DNA of 64,000 nt from Sternotherus odoratus (GCA_032164245.1 JAVMKO010000003.1:42038890-42102889), one strand, 5' to 3'. Positions 12,567 to 23,959 are shown, numbered from the stretch's first letter. Numbers and translations: made by a program. The notes: generated by a model from the letters alone, not told the origin.

Positions 12567-12911
12567 TTGCTATTTGTAATGTGTTTCTTTCACCTGCACA
12601 TCCACCAATGTGATATGTGCCAGCAATGCCCCTCTGCTATGTACATTGGCCAGACCGGCCAGTCTCTACCCAAAAGAATAAATGGACACAAATCTGACAT
12701 CAGGAATCATAACATTCAAAAATCAGTAGGAGAACACTTCAATCTTCCTGGCCATTACATTAAAGATTTGATGGTTTCAGTTTTGAAACAGAAAAACTTC
12801 CAAAACAGACTCCAACGAGAAATGGAGGAACTGGAATTAATTTTCAAATTGGACACTATTAACCAGGGGCTTAACATAAGTTCAGATTGGTTCTCTCATT
12901 ACAGTAATTAA
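12567..12911 (+). pseudogene. Penelope-like element GIY-YIG endonuclease domain
   Basis: The 114-codon frame encodes CDMCQQCPSAMYIGQTGQSL then RINGHKSDIRNH, EHFNLPGH and EMEELELIFKL. This is the C-terminal GIY-YIG nuclease of Penelope-like retroelements: the YIG of the signature, a downstream Arg and His, and a conserved Glu. In these elements the nuclease nicks target DNA during retrotransposition and follows a reverse transcriptase, which is absent here. The frame is open to its stop and is followed by the family's 3' region, so this is a 5'-truncated copy. The first 5-6 codons are probably flanking sequence. Confidence 0.8.
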
Positions 12912-13212
12912 TTGCATTTCCTGAGTTACTGACAACAGATCTCCATTTCAAAAGGTGTATTTTTCTCCTTGTGATAATGGCCCATCTACATTTAACAGCC
13001 CTCTTAGAATTGGTATGCTAATGTACATTTTTTTTCTTTTCTTTTTCTTTCTGTGTGTATAAATGCATCTTACTTCTGTTCCATTCTATGCAACCGACAA
13101 AGTGAGCTATAGCTCACGAAAGCTTATGCTGAAATAAACTAGTTACTCTAAGGTGCTACAAGTATTCCTCGCTTTCTTTATGGATACAGACTAACACGGC
13201 TGCTATTCTTGA
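12575..13212 (+). mobile_element. Penelope-like element, 3' part
   Basis: The nuclease domain is followed by a pyrimidine-rich stretch and the family 3' end: TCCATTCTATGCAACCGACA, then AGCTATAGCTCACGAAAGCT, TATGCTGAAATAAACTAGTT and GACTAACACGGCTGCTATTC. The same terminal words recur at 52.8 kb and in both arms at 56.7-57.1 kb. It lies within the ERV-type insertion and the sequence on both sides reads as one LTR, which supports insertion after the LTR arrived. Confidence 0.8.
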
Positions 13213-13318
13213 ACCTATTCTTAAACTTAATTTGAGTGTTCTCTTTTATTTGCTCAGTAATCTGCTTTGTTCTGTTCACTATCCCTTATAATCACTTAAA
13301 ATATTCCTTTTTTTGGTT

Positions 13319-14420
13319 TGTCACATGACTGAAATAATTTGGGACCATATAGATCATGGGGGTACCAAATATTATGTAAAGGGAGCCAGATAAGGTTTCT
13401 GTGACCAGATTATGGTTTGCTGATTATGTTTAATCTATCTGTATGTGTGTATCTTTTTGTAGTTAGAGTTATGGATATTGGCTATATGGTGCCTGTATTT
13501 CAAACTTATGCTTGGCTTCTGGGTGAAATCTCAGACAAGCTGTTGTTAACTTGGCTGGCCTGGCTGATGGACCGTTAAGGACCATCAACTACACAATGAA
13601 CTTTGGAGATGCCTGTCCACACCCGAGCTACTCCAGGAATGTCGTCTGCCTGGTCAGAAACTGAACCTTGGAGAGTCTGGTAATTGGACTATGTGGCTAT
13701 GAACCTCCATTTTGCACAAAGGAGGAGGGGGGCGTGTCTTCGTCCACAGGAGAAAGTCTATAAAACCTGGGAGAAACTTCCTCCATTTTGTCTTCTACCT
13801 CCAGTCTTCAGCCTGCCTTGTTTCCAGCTCTGGATGGAACTTTGCTACACAGGGTAACTCTGGACAAAGGGTGCTGACCCATCCCTGGAGGGGATGCTTT
13901 CTAGAGACTTTGATTTGAACCTGCAGTTATTCTACCTTTTCTGCAAGCCTGAACCAAGAGATTTGCCATCACTGCATGTAACTGGTTTCTTTTAACCATT
14001 CCTAACCCTCACCCATACCTTTTTCTTTATACAATAAACCTTTAGATTTTAGATTCTAAAGGATTGGCAACAGTGTGATTTGTGGGAAGATCTGATTTGT
14101 ATATTGACCTGGGTCTGGGGCCTGATTCTTTGGAATTGGGGAGAACTGTTTCCTTTATTTGGGGTATTGGTTTTCATAACCATTGATACCAGGGACAGGT
14201 GGCTGCTGGTGGTGATACTGGAAACCTGGAGTGTCTAAGGGAAATGCTTGTGTGACTTGTGGTTAGCCAGTGGGGTGAAACCAAAGTCTTTTCTGTTTGG
14301 CTGGTTTGTTTTACCTTAGTGTGGAAAAACCCCAGCTTTGGGCTGTAGTTGCCCCTTTGGAAGCAATCTGTCCTGATCTGACACTCACAGTTGGATCCCA
14401 CCAGGAACAGCACCGTCACA
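13319..14420 (+). mobile_element. Solo LTR with perfect TGGTT target duplication
   Basis: A 1102-bp unit starts TGTCACATGAC and ends CACCGTCACA, flanked on both sides by TGGTT (13314-13318 and 14421-14425). A TATAAAA box lies at 13759-13765 and an AATAAA signal at 14033-14038, in the right order for an LTR promoter and poly(A) site. There is no internal retroviral coding, so this is a solo LTR left by recombination. Open frames at 13712-13918 (+) and 14174-14419 (-) are incidental. Confidence 0.85.
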
Positions 14421-14976
14421 TGGTTAATAAACTTTCTTGTTTATACTAAAACCTAGTTTGTGCGTTCATATGTAGGGCGAGGGTGGGGGGGAAAGCTGTG
14501 CATATCTTCCTCCACATTGGGGGGGGGGTGATTTTTATAAACTTGCATGATACAACACAAGATAATGTAATTTATGGTTTTACACTCCAGAGTGTGTGTA
14601 CACAGGACAGCTGGGCATTCCCCTAGCTCAACCGTCCCACAGAGAGCTAATCCCAGACTCTGTGTGATTCTACAGCTGGGTGTGTCCCTACCTGTGTGTA
14701 TGCTGGAAAGGGGCTTGAGAGCTGGTCACAGCTGAACAAAGTGAGGGAAACCCAGGCTGGTAGACCAGGCAGGCTCAGTGGGACCCCAGTACATCTGGTA
14801 GCACCCCAAAATGGGGGTCCAAACCATCACAAATATATTTGAAAATGTAGAAAATATCCAAAATATTTTAATAAATTGTATTTGATTATAGTTTGACAGT
14901 GTGATTAAAATTGATTTTTTTAAAATTTCATAATTAATAATTCATAATCACTTGGCAGCCCTAATTACACCATTAA

Positions 14977-15270
14977 GGCCTGGTCTACACTAGCGGGGAG
15001 GGTCAACCTAAGATATGCAACTTCAGCTACGTGAATAGCGTAGCTGAAGTTGACGCATCTTAGGTCAACTTACCTGCATCCTCACGGCAGCAGCAGTCGA
15101 CAGTGGGCTCCCCCATCTACTCTGCCTTGTGATTTTTGGCAAGCTGGAGTTCCGGAGTCAACAGGAGTGCCTCTGGGGATCAATTTATCACGTCCTGATG
15201 AGACATGATAAAATCGATCCCAATAGATCACTCTCGACATATCAATCCAGCCGATAGTGTAGACAAGGCC
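14977..15270. mobile_element. Harbinger-type MITE (copy 2) with TAA duplications
   Basis: A 294-bp element with ends GGCCTGGTCTACACTA and (reverse complement) GGCCTTGTCTACACTA, flanked by TAA on both sides (14974-14976 and 15271-15273). It has the same internal hairpin as the 7770 copy (15014-15061, arms AGATATGCAACTTCAGCTAC and GTAGCTGAAGTTGACGCATC). It also shares CTGGAGTTCCGGAGTC and TTATCACGTCCTGATGAGAC. It has no coding capacity. Confidence 0.85.
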
Positions 15271-17468
15271 TAAGTAATCGTCAATAGAGGTTCCTGCTTT
15301 GGGGGTTTTTGGTGGTTTTTGTTGTCGTTTTGTTTTCTGCGGACTATCACATGAGGAGAAAAAAGATCAGCAAGTAAAATAATAATGCCTCTTGTATATG
15401 CAAGAGGATATGAAGCTAGTGCTTTCTTATCACACAACTGGAAATAGGACTCGCTCCTGTTGTAATAGTGATGCAATGACAGCTATGACCAATATGAAAA
15501 CATCATGGCATAAAAATCCCGCGATGAGGGCAACAGCTTGTAAACATCCACTGTAGTTTTAACTTGGACCTTCCTACAAAGGATCTCAAAACACTTCACA
15601 AACATGAATAAATTTAGCCTCTGCCCTTGACAATTTGGTAACCAGAGTTCACTGAATGGAAAGGGCACAGAGGAGACTAAGCAGGAGAAGCACTGCTACC
15701 TCTGCAGCTTCCTCACTACTTCTCTGCACCTGAGGCTCCAAGCGTATTGCAGATATTTGGGGTCTTGACTAGAGACATTAGGACTCTATTTAAATGTACC
15801 CAAATACCAAAATGTTGGGGTGTATTTGCATCCACATAAAATCTGAAAAGACATCAGCAAAAAATAAACTGCTCTTTGCCCATATTTTCCAAAGAGACTT
15901 TCAGTACCCACCTTGAGGCATCTTAAATGGGCCTGATGTTCAGAAAGTGCTGAACACCTAGGCTCAGAACCTCAAAGGCGTCTAAACAGTCCAACTTTCA
16001 CTGGGAGTTAGGCCCCTAAATAATGTTAAGGAGCTGGGTTCTTCCCTATAAAATTCAGGCTCCTTTAAGAGATTTGAAATGGGGTACCCTAAAAATAAGG
16101 TGCCCAAAATTACTTGTTTTTTAGGAGTTAGACCTAAATTCTGAAGAGTACATTCTATTTTGAAATATAATTAATTAGCAGTATTCCAAAGTATTATTAG
16201 TAACAGTCATTTTAATTTGACATTATCTTTTGAGATGCTCCTACCTATAGACACAACTCCACTCTCAGAGCTAGATGACTCCCCCAGGACTAAGTTGAGG
16301 CACATTGTCATGGAGGCACAAAGAAGCTTGTATGACTGCAGCCTGTGTTGAACCTTTGATGTGAATAAACGGAAGACTCAGAGCTGTCAGCATAACACCT
16401 CTTACAAGTATTAAATTCCCTAATTAAAAAAAAATCTGTGCCTTCACAAACAGAAGATAAATGCCTAGAAAATAGCTTCCCTACATGTTTTAGTTTCTCT
16501 GACCCATTTTACAGGAAGACAATGACTCTATGTGAAGTAGATCTTTAGTATTTCTGTCATGCTGATTAATGTAATTGGAGAAATATGGCCAAGCCTTGCC
16601 TAAGGAAGAAGCAAGTACTGTACAACCTTAATGAGTTTCCTTGATACGCAACTAGCTTAAATAAAATAGGAACACAATTAAGTTTATTCAAATGTAAGAC
16701 TAAATCAGAATGCCATTAACTATTGTTCAATGCACTGAAGTGTGAAGAATATGTTTTTATTTTTGCTGCAAAAAACCCATACATTTTTAACATGAAAGGT
16801 CTGGGATGGAATAAAGAAAGGAAGTTAAATAGATAAAAAATAACTATTGTTGTTGTGTTGTTTATTAACTTGCATAAAATAAAAATGTGAATGCACATGC
16901 ATGCCTGAACACTTGGATATGAAATGATTTCTGAAAAAGTATTGTAAAAATCTCAAATGAATTATTTGGCCAACTAAGTCCCTGATCCTGCAAGTGATGT
17001 CATGTGGGTGAACATCTCCACCCATGTGATTTCAATGCAATAGGAGGGCATGAAATAGCTCTTTTAGAAAGCAACAATGAAACAGATAAAAAGTTGATCG
17101 TTGAACTTATTCTAAAGACATATAAATCCTTTTTTATAGGCCAGTTTTGAAGACAAATGAAAAAAAAATTGTAGGAAACTCCCTGAGGTAGTTAGGAGAC
17201 AATCGTCTTCATCAAAGACTCATGGGTGTACATGTAATGTCATCTTGATATGACAATACTCTCCGAACTGACAGATACATGAAGCATGCACAAGGTAATG
17301 CCTAGACATGGAAGCTGATTCTATTAAAGGGACATAAAAAGCAGCTCCTGGACACCACAGAGGTAGTTAATTGACATCTGGGCAGCCAGAGCTGCTAGCA
17401 GGCCAGCCAAAGAGCATTGATTTTAGAGATGCAAACTATTTACTTTTTTTTTCTTCTTAGTTTGGAAT
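15271..17468. other. Spacer, nothing firmly recognised
   Basis: AT-rich. 15890-16030 has MITE-like wording (AGTGCTGAACACCTAGGCTC, GGAGTTAGGCCCCTAAATAA) reminiscent of dispersed short repeats. Minus-strand open frames at 15270-15668 and 16716-17025 show no domain. Confidence 0.4.
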
Positions 17469-17664
17469 AGATCATAGAGATCAGGGTTGGAAGGAACCTG
17501 AAGAGGTCATCTAGTCCACACCCCTCCTCAAAGCAGGTCCAATCCCCAATTAATTCATCCAAGAGATTTTTGCCCCCTATCCCTCAATGGCCCCCCTCAT
17601 TGATTGAACTCACAATCCTTGGTTTAGCAAGCCTATGCTCAAACCACTGAGCTATCCCTCAGTC
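17469..17664 (-). mobile_element. tRNA-derived SINE
   Basis: A nearly full-length copy on the minus strand. Its CR1-like tail is at 17469-17520 (AGGTCATCTAGTCC) and its tRNA head at 17590-17664 (TTGAACTCACAATCC, CAAACCACTGAGCTATCCCT). It abuts the plus-strand CR1 remnant that begins at about 17668. Confidence 0.9.
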
Positions 17665-17667
17665 CCT

Positions 17668-18980
17668 AGAAAAATCATGGAACAGGTCCTCAAGGAATCA
17701 ATTCTGTATCACTTAGAGGAGAGGAAAGTGATCAGGAACAGTTAGCATGGATTCACCAACGGCCAGTCATGCCTGAGCCTGACTAATCTAATTGCCTTCT
17801 ATGATGAGATAACTGGCTCTCTGGAGGAGGGGAAAGCACAGTGGATGTGCTATTCCTTAAATTTAGCAAAGCTTTTGATACGGTCTCCCACAGTATTCTT
17901 GCCATAAAGTTAAAGAAGTATGGGCTGGATGAATGGACCATGAGTTGGATAGAAAGTTGGCTGGATCATCAGGCTCAACAGAGTGATCAATGGCTCCATG
18001 TCTAGTTGGCAGCTGGTATGAAGCAGTGTGCCCCAAAGGTCAGTCTTGGGGCTGGTTTTATTCAATATCTTTATCAATGATCTGGAGGATGGAGTGGACT
18101 GCACCCTCCGCAAGTTTGCAGATGACACAAAACTTGGAGGAGTGGTAGATACACTGAAGGGTAGGGATAGGATGCAGAGGGACCTATAGAAATTAGAGGA
18201 TTGGGCCAAAAGAAATTTGATGCGATCCCACAAGGAGAAGTGCAGAGTCCTGCACTTAGGATGGAAGAATCCCATGCTGGGGACCGAATGGCTAGGCAGC
18301 AGTTCTGCAGAAAAGGATCTAGAGGTTACAGTGGATGAGAAGCTGGACATGAGTCAACAATGTGCCTTTGTTGCCAAGAAGGCTAATGGCATTTTGGGCT
18401 GTATAAGTAGGGGCATTGCCAGCAGATCGAGGGACGTGTTTGTTCCCCTCTATTCGACATTGGTGAGGCCTCATCTGGAGTACTGTGTCCAGTTTGGGGG
18501 CCCACACTAAAAGAAAGATGTGGAAAATTTGGAAAGAGTCCAGAGGAGGGCAATAAAAATGATTAGGGGCCTGGAGCACATGACTTATGAGGAGAAGCAT
18601 AGGGAACTGGGATTGTTTAGTCTACAGAAGACTGAGGTGGGTTTTGATAGCTGCTTTCAACTACCTGAAAGGGGATTCCAAAGAGGATGGATCTAAACTG
18701 TTCTCAGTGGTAGCAGATGACAGAACAAGGGGAAATGGTCTCAAGTTGCTGTGGGGAAGGTTTAAGTTGGATATTAGGAAAAAAACTTTTTCACTAGGAG
18801 GGTGGTGAAGAACTCGAATGGGTTACCTAGGGAGGTGGTAGAATCTCCTTCCTTGAAGGTTTTTAAGATCAGGCTTGACAAAGCGCTGGCTGGGATGTTT
18901 TAGTTGGTTTTAGTCCTGTTTTAAGCATAGTTGGACTATATGACCTCCCGAGGTCCCTTCCAACCCTGATATTCTATGGT
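17668..18980 (+). pseudogene. CR1 LINE reverse transcriptase, 5' truncated and broken
   Basis: Encodes the C-terminal part of CR1 ORF2. It includes the FSKAFDTVS-like palm motif near 17855-17890, an [11 protein letters not shown] block near 18057-18090, the catalytic F-A-D-D at 18115-18126, then [23 protein letters not shown] and a TRGNG block near 18724. Several stops and frameshifts (for example a TAG near 18186) disable it. The longest open stretch is 18217-18510. The 3' end GACCTCCCGAGGTCCCTTCC then AACCCTGATATTCTATGG is the region shared with the SINE tails. The 5' truncation is typical of target-primed reverse transcription. Confidence 0.92.
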
Positions 18981-19159
18981 TTAATTATTATCAATTTATT
19001 GAATTGTAACACCTTCTAAAATCAGTGTTGCATTGGATAGCTCATGCATAAGTTATAGAACCTCCTTTCCAAAACAATGGAATTATTCTAGTTTTCAATC
19101 AGCTTCTCTGTTGTGAACATGAATTAAAACCAATATACAGTTTTTTGCTCATGTCTTAT

Positions 19160-19375
19160 TAACTCATAACTTGAAAGATAAGGTGGGTGAGATAACAACA
19201 TATTTTATTAGACCAACTTCTGTTGGTGAGAAAGATAAGCTTTTGAGCTACACAGAGCTCTTCTAGCCTGAAAGCTTGTCTCTCACCAACAGTTGGTCCA
19301 ATAAAAGATATTATTCACACAACTTGTCTCTCTAATATCCTGGGACCAACACTGCTACAATAAAACTCATAACTT
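19160..19375 (+). mobile_element. Penelope-like inverted 3' ends
   Basis: An inverted repeat with arms around 19196-19245 (TTATTAGACCAACTTCTGTT, GGTGAGAAAGATAAGC) and 19271-19315 (AAGCTTGTCTCTCACCAACA, TTGGTCCAATAAAAGATATT). It is followed by CCTGGGACCAACACTGCTAC. The terminal wording parallels the GACTAACACGGCTGC end of the Penelope-like copies, and an almost identical structure occurs at 28463. Family assignment is inference. Confidence 0.5.
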
Positions 19376-21180
19376 GAAAATTACTTTTATAGGTACTTTG
19401 TTCTTATAAAACTAGTTTCTGTGCAATAACTCTGGAAGCTATGAATGAGAATACAAAACTGAGGTGTAGAAAAGTTGAGAATTTCAACATTACCAGGTAA
19501 CGTTCTTGGAAAGGAATGGAGCAACAATACAAGTTGACAGCAAGACTCTGGAAACTACGGGGATTGGTTTGAATCCTACATCATCCAGGTACCAACACCA
19601 CAACCACATCCCAATGCCAGCTGTTAATGTGGAGCACTGACTTTGCTGGCATGTTGAGCTTTTCCGTGACATTGAAAATATCCCCATGTAACTTTCCATT
19701 GGGGGTCACTTGAGCCATTGCTTCCAGGTTGTTGGGTGTTTTTTTTTTTTTTTTCAGTGAAACCACAAGCACTGGCAGTATGAATAGAGATCTTCCTCCT
19801 CCAAACATAGGGGCCATTGTTTCCAGGTGGAATAAAACTCAGTAGGAGAGGGGTTTAGATGGAGATGGGATGCAGCATTGTTCCTTGTGGTGCTGCCTAT
19901 TGGGGTATTGGGTTTACCACATTTGGGATTCAATTGGGGAGGGATATGCAGGGCCAAGGGACCTGGGATTATCAGCAGGGGGCCGCCCCTGGAAAAATGG
20001 GCAGGTAATACACAGTGCCAAATTCTCAGGATGATGTGCCGCAATTGTCCCCCTGTCAATGGATGATAGACCTTTTTTTTTTTTTACCATGGCCAATTTC
20101 ATACAATGGTACAATTAACAAAAGAGGACAAAAGCATCAGAAACCCAATAATTCCCATAAAAATATGCCACCCTACATACATTGTACCACAGTGAAGGAT
20201 TTTTTGCAGGCCTGAAGCAGCAAGAGTGGTCCCACCACTTCTGTTTGGGATGTTCAAGGGCTCTTGATATTACTACCTGTTTTATTAACAAAGCAAAAAA
20301 GGGGAAAAAAAACATAAATGAAACTATTGGGGAAACAGAGGCACATGCAAAAACTACGTATGTTATTAGATTTTTTTGTTACAGTCCCTTTTTGCTTCCA
20401 TCATCAATGTTGTTTGCCTGGTTTATGAAGTCACAACAACAATATTGCATCCAGGTTTCAGAAATTACTACAGTTTGCCAAAGGACCTTCCATTTTGTCC
20501 CAGACCACCACTTGAAGAACAGGGATTTGTCCCTTTAGGACCCAGGAGAGGTCCGGGGCCACCCACCTTTTTTGCCATGGCCCTTTTGCATGTATCCAGA
20601 CTGTGCACTGCCTTCAAGGCACTTCTCTTCAGCCTTACACCATACTGTGGCTTGGGCCCCATCAGCAGCTCGAACCAGGGAGTCTTTGGAGGTATTTGCC
20701 CTCCTTATAATGATAATTATTCAGATAATTTCATGAACAGATGGATAGTCTGAATAGTCCAGGCAAATGGCTGGTCCACTACTGAGGCCGACGACTCCAT
20801 AACCAGAAACATATGTTTTGAGCTGATTGGTATGAGCCCATTTTAATTTTTTATTCTTTTTAATATGGTGTATCAGGGTATATCAGTGGGCTGAGGCAGT
20901 TCACTATGGAATATGGTTCTGTCCATTTTGATTACAGGGAGTGGACCCTTTTTTTCTAATTTGAGGTGCATAACTTGCTTCAGTATGCTTCTGTGCATGT
21001 ATTTTTAATTTTTTTATTTGTTTAATAGCTTGATTGATCCTATAGTGGAGAGTGGTTTTGTTCTTTTGCAGCTCTTTAAGCCACTGCAAATGTTCATGCT
21101 GTGTTATATTAGGGCTTCCACTCCACACTCACACCCTCAACCCTTCCAAAAATACTTTCCAATACATATAAAAGTGTTAG
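19376..21180 (-). other. Unclassified ORF-rich stretch, perhaps an old retroelement
   Basis: The minus strand has an unusual density of overlapping open frames: 21128-20904, 20662-20468, 20315-20115, 20114-19914, 20059-19754, 19817-19581 and 19699-19490. Several read like real but shifted protein: 20904-21128 has a lysine/glutamine-rich helical segment and 19581-19817 carries an FNVT glycosylation-type motif. A(n)/T(n) runs at 19740-19754 and 20073-20083 interrupt the frames. A decayed retroviral env-like or other retroelement gene is possible, but I cannot name it and no LTR was paired with it. Confidence 0.3.
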
Positions 21181-21189
21181 CAATATACA

Positions 21190-21345
21190 AGACTGGTGGT
21201 TACCTGCAGGTGGGGAGGGTGCAATTTTTATTATGACAATAGTCATGATGGAGGTGTATAAACCACTTAATCTTTCTATCCTTCAGTTTCATTCTCTGAA
21301 TAATGGGGGAGATGCTTACCTCACAGGGGAGTCGCAGGGTGTTTG
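21190..21345 (+). mobile_element. MIR/CORE-SINE remnant
   Basis: The CORE domain is visible as CCACTTAATCTTTCTATCC, TTCAGTTTCATTCTCTGAAT then AATGGGGGAGATGCTTACCT and CACAGGGG. This is the ancient amniote MIR order ('...cctcagtttcc...aaaatgggga...tacctcac...'). Confidence 0.6.
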
Positions 21346-21389
21346 CAGTACTTTATTGCTGTTTAGAGACTATTGGACAGCCATGATCT

Positions 21390-21625
21390 CTATTGCGATG
21401 TCTATACTGCAATTTAAAATAGACTCCGGCTTGTAGGGCTCATGCTAAGGGGCTGATCAATTGTGGTGCTGATGTTCAGGCTTGGGTGGAGTCTGGCTGT
21501 AGGACCATGCGGGATGGTGGGTCCAAAGGCTCCAGCTGCAGTCCAAACCCAAATGGCTACACTGGAATTAAACAGACCCTTTGCCCAAACCCATAACCTT
21601 GAGTCAGTTGCATGGGCCAGCCATT
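21390..21625. mobile_element. Degraded MITE with TGTCTATACTGCAATT end
   Basis: GATGTCTATACTGCAATTTA at 21398 is matched in inverted form around GCTACACTGGAATTAAACAG at 21555. Interior words CATGGGCCAGCCATTG (21610) and GAGTCAGTTGCATGGGCCAG are typical of a dispersed turtle MITE. The right end is incomplete or rearranged. Confidence 0.4.
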
Positions 21626-21839
21626 GTATCTAGTAACAGTATAAACTGTTCCTCTGCTCCTATACATAGCCCTTTTAGATATCTAACTTTCACAGTTGAT
21701 ATAAAACTTACAGAACCATTATTTTTCAGCAATACTGTTAAATCACCAAAACCAGCACTGGCAGTATTAAAACTGGCAACTGATAGTGCCCAATATAATT
21801 CGGATTACAAACCAGTTTCCATTCTATATAAAAGATGAA

Positions 21840-22173
21840 AAAAAATAGGACTGTTATGGTCTGACTTTTTCTATGCTTGATCTTTACCTAAGGGTGATTT
21901 TTCCCCTTTTTAAAGTTTGTCCAAAGTCCCTTCAAAATTTGTTTTGAGTTATCACAGTGGAAAAATCATTTAATTCTCTTTGCAAAAATGATTTCAACCA
22001 CATTACTTTGAAGAAGGCTACAGCAAAAACGGCCGAAGTTTGAAACTTGAAATATACATTGTCCTTGCTGATGATTCTTGGATTGGTTAAGGGAGAAGAG
22101 AGATTGAATAAAATAACAAAAAAAATTAAAACAACACTTCTGATTATGCTAAATTGTTATCTTTATTTTTTTT
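21840..22173. other. Spacer
   Basis: AT-rich sequence with GAAGAAGGCTACAGCAAAAA, an interspersed-repeat-like phrase I cannot assign. No gene seen. Confidence 0.35.
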
Positions 22174-23900
22174 CATAGAATGGTAAGACTGGAAGGGACA
22201 TTGAGAGGTCATCTAGTCCAGCCTCCTTCACAGAGACAGGACCAACTATGCCCCGACCATTCCTGATAACTGTTTGTCTAACCTATTCTTAAAAACCTTC
22301 AGTGATGGGAATTCCACAACCTCTCTTGGAAGTCTACTCTAGTGCTTAACTATCCTTATAGTTGGAAAGGTTGTTTTTTCATTCTAATATCTAACCTAAA
22401 TCTCTCAGGAAGGAGGTTAACATGATTACTTCTTGTCCTACCTTGAGAAGACAGGGAGAACAATTAATTGCAGTCCTCTTTATAACAGACCTTAACAAAT
22501 CTGAAGACTATTATTAGGTTCCTGATCATTCTCCTTTCTCACAACTAAACATGCCCTTTTTTTTTTTTTACTCTTTCCTCAGTTGTCACATGTTCAAACC
22601 TTTCATCATTTTTGTTGCTCTTCTCTGGAATCTCTCCAATCTGTCCCTATCTTTTTAAAAAAATATGGCACACAGAACTCCAGCTGAGTCTTACCAGTAC
22701 CAAGTAGAGTGGGACAATTACTTCCTGTGTCTTACATATGATATACCTGTTAATACATTCCAGAACAATATTAGCCTTCCTTGCAACTTCATCACATTGT
22801 TGACATTCTATTAGTGAGCCACTATAAACCTCAGATACTTTTTATTAGTAATACTGTCCAACATTTTATTTCCCATTTTTTAATTGTGCATTTGATTTAT
22901 TTTTCCTAAGTGTAGTACTTTTCACTTGTCGTTATTGAGTTTTATCTTGTTGATTTCAGACCTATTCTCCAATTTGTCAAGGTCATTTTGAATTGTAATC
23001 TTGTCCTCCATAGTGCTTGCAACTCCTCCCAGCTCAGTGTCATCCACAAATTTTATAAGTGAACTTTCCAATCCATATTAGTCACTAATGAAAATATTGA
23101 TTAGTTCTAGATCCATGACAGGCCCTTTCTGGACCCCACTACTTACATTCCTCCAATTTGATGATGAACCATTGACAACAACTACCTTTTAAATACAGCC
23201 TTTCAATCAATTTTTCACCTACTTTATAGTAATTTCATCTACTCTACATTTTCCTAGTTTGCTTATGAGAATGTCATGAGGGACTCTCAAATGCCTTGGG
23301 GAAATCAAGCTATATCATGTCTACAGCTTCCCCCCGACCTGCATATTCAATAAGTCAGTAATCCTGTCAAAGAAGTCAAGTATGCTGATTTGGCATAATT
23401 TTTTTTGACAAATCCACAGTGGCTATTACTCATAAGCACATTATTTTATAAGTGAATACAAACTGATTGAAGTTAAGCAGTCTGGTCTATAATTCCTCGA
23501 GTCCTTCCTCCCTCCCCCCCCCTTTTTAAAGATAGGTACTGTTTTTGCTCTTTCCTTCTAGGCCCTTGGTGGGCAACTGCTTATCAAGGTAATCTGCTGG
23601 CAGGTGACCAGATAGTTTGTTTGCATTTTCACAGCTGTGAACAGCTCCCAATGGCTGCAGTTCGCCATTCCCAGCCAATGGCCCTTCCCCATTTTCCACA
23701 AGTTCTCAAAGATAATTTCTAATGGTTCCAAGATAAAATCGAATAAAGCCCCATCCTTACATTCATCATGCCAGACTGGGAGGCATGTATATTTCTCTTC
23801 AAACTGCTGTCAGGACAGTACACACGAGGGATAAATTGAGATTGCCATTGAAATACGTAAATTGAATTTCTTGTGGTATTCCTTCCAGTGAGTTAATGTT
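22174..23900 (-). mobile_element. CR1 LINE, minus strand, interrupted
   Basis: Begins at its 3' end (CATAGAATGGTAAGACTGGA, GAGGTCATCTAGTCC) and continues into reverse-complemented CR1 coding: TCTGGAATCTCTCCAATCTG, GTCATCCACAAATTTTATAA, AATGCCTTGGGGAAATCAAG and TGACAAATCCACAGTGGCTA. Coding resumes after a short insertion with TTCTCAAAGATAATTTCTAA. Multiple indels and stops make it inactive. It is older and more diverged than the CR1 at 17.7-19 kb. Confidence 0.8.
23575..23700. mobile_element. hAT-like fragment inside CR1
   Basis: GTGGGCAACTGCTTATCAAG, then GTTTGTTTGCATTTTCACAG, CAGTTCGCCATTCCCAGCCA and ATGGCCCTT resemble the GC-rich body of a dispersed turtle hAT ('ggttcgccgttcccggccaatggg'). 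CR1 sequence continues on both sides, so this is an insertion or remnant within the LINE. Ends are not sharply defined. Confidence 0.45.
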
Positions 23901-23959
23901 GCTTTTGAGGATTTAACTTTGCATTTCCTGAATTTTTGTGATTTTACTCATGAAACCTT

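Larger units (their letters stand above)
12001..14828 (+). mobile_element. ERV-type LTR-like insertion carrying two further insertions
   Basis: This segment interrupts the hAT between GTAATTGTAAACAA and AATATATTTG. It contains the dispersed-LTR-like stretch CATATTCATAAAAATGTTAT (12018 on), TTTATTTGCTCAGTAATCTG (13246 on), and, after the inner LTR, an AATAAA signal at 14426-14431 followed by ACTCCAGAGTGTGTGTACAC. I identify it as an ERV/LTR family from general resemblance. Its exact ends and target duplication are not clear. A Penelope-like piece (12575-13212) and a solo LTR (13319-14420) sit inside it. Confidence 0.5.
11135..14963 (+). mobile_element. hAT element split by nested insertions
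   Basis: Three separated pieces appear to belong to one hAT copy of the family also seen at 26108-27390. About 11135-11200 has terminal-like GATTAACATGTTAATTTTTT. 11779-12000 has GTGCAAATATTTGTAATAAA and CACTGTACACTTGGTATTCT, which closely match 27160-27210. 14829-14963 has AATATATTTGAAAATGTAGA and ends in CAGCCCTAATTA, the mirror of the left end TTAGGGCTGCC at 26112. Between them lie a GC-rich insert and a 2.8-kb ERV-type insertion. No transposase coding remains in this copy. Confidence 0.6.
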
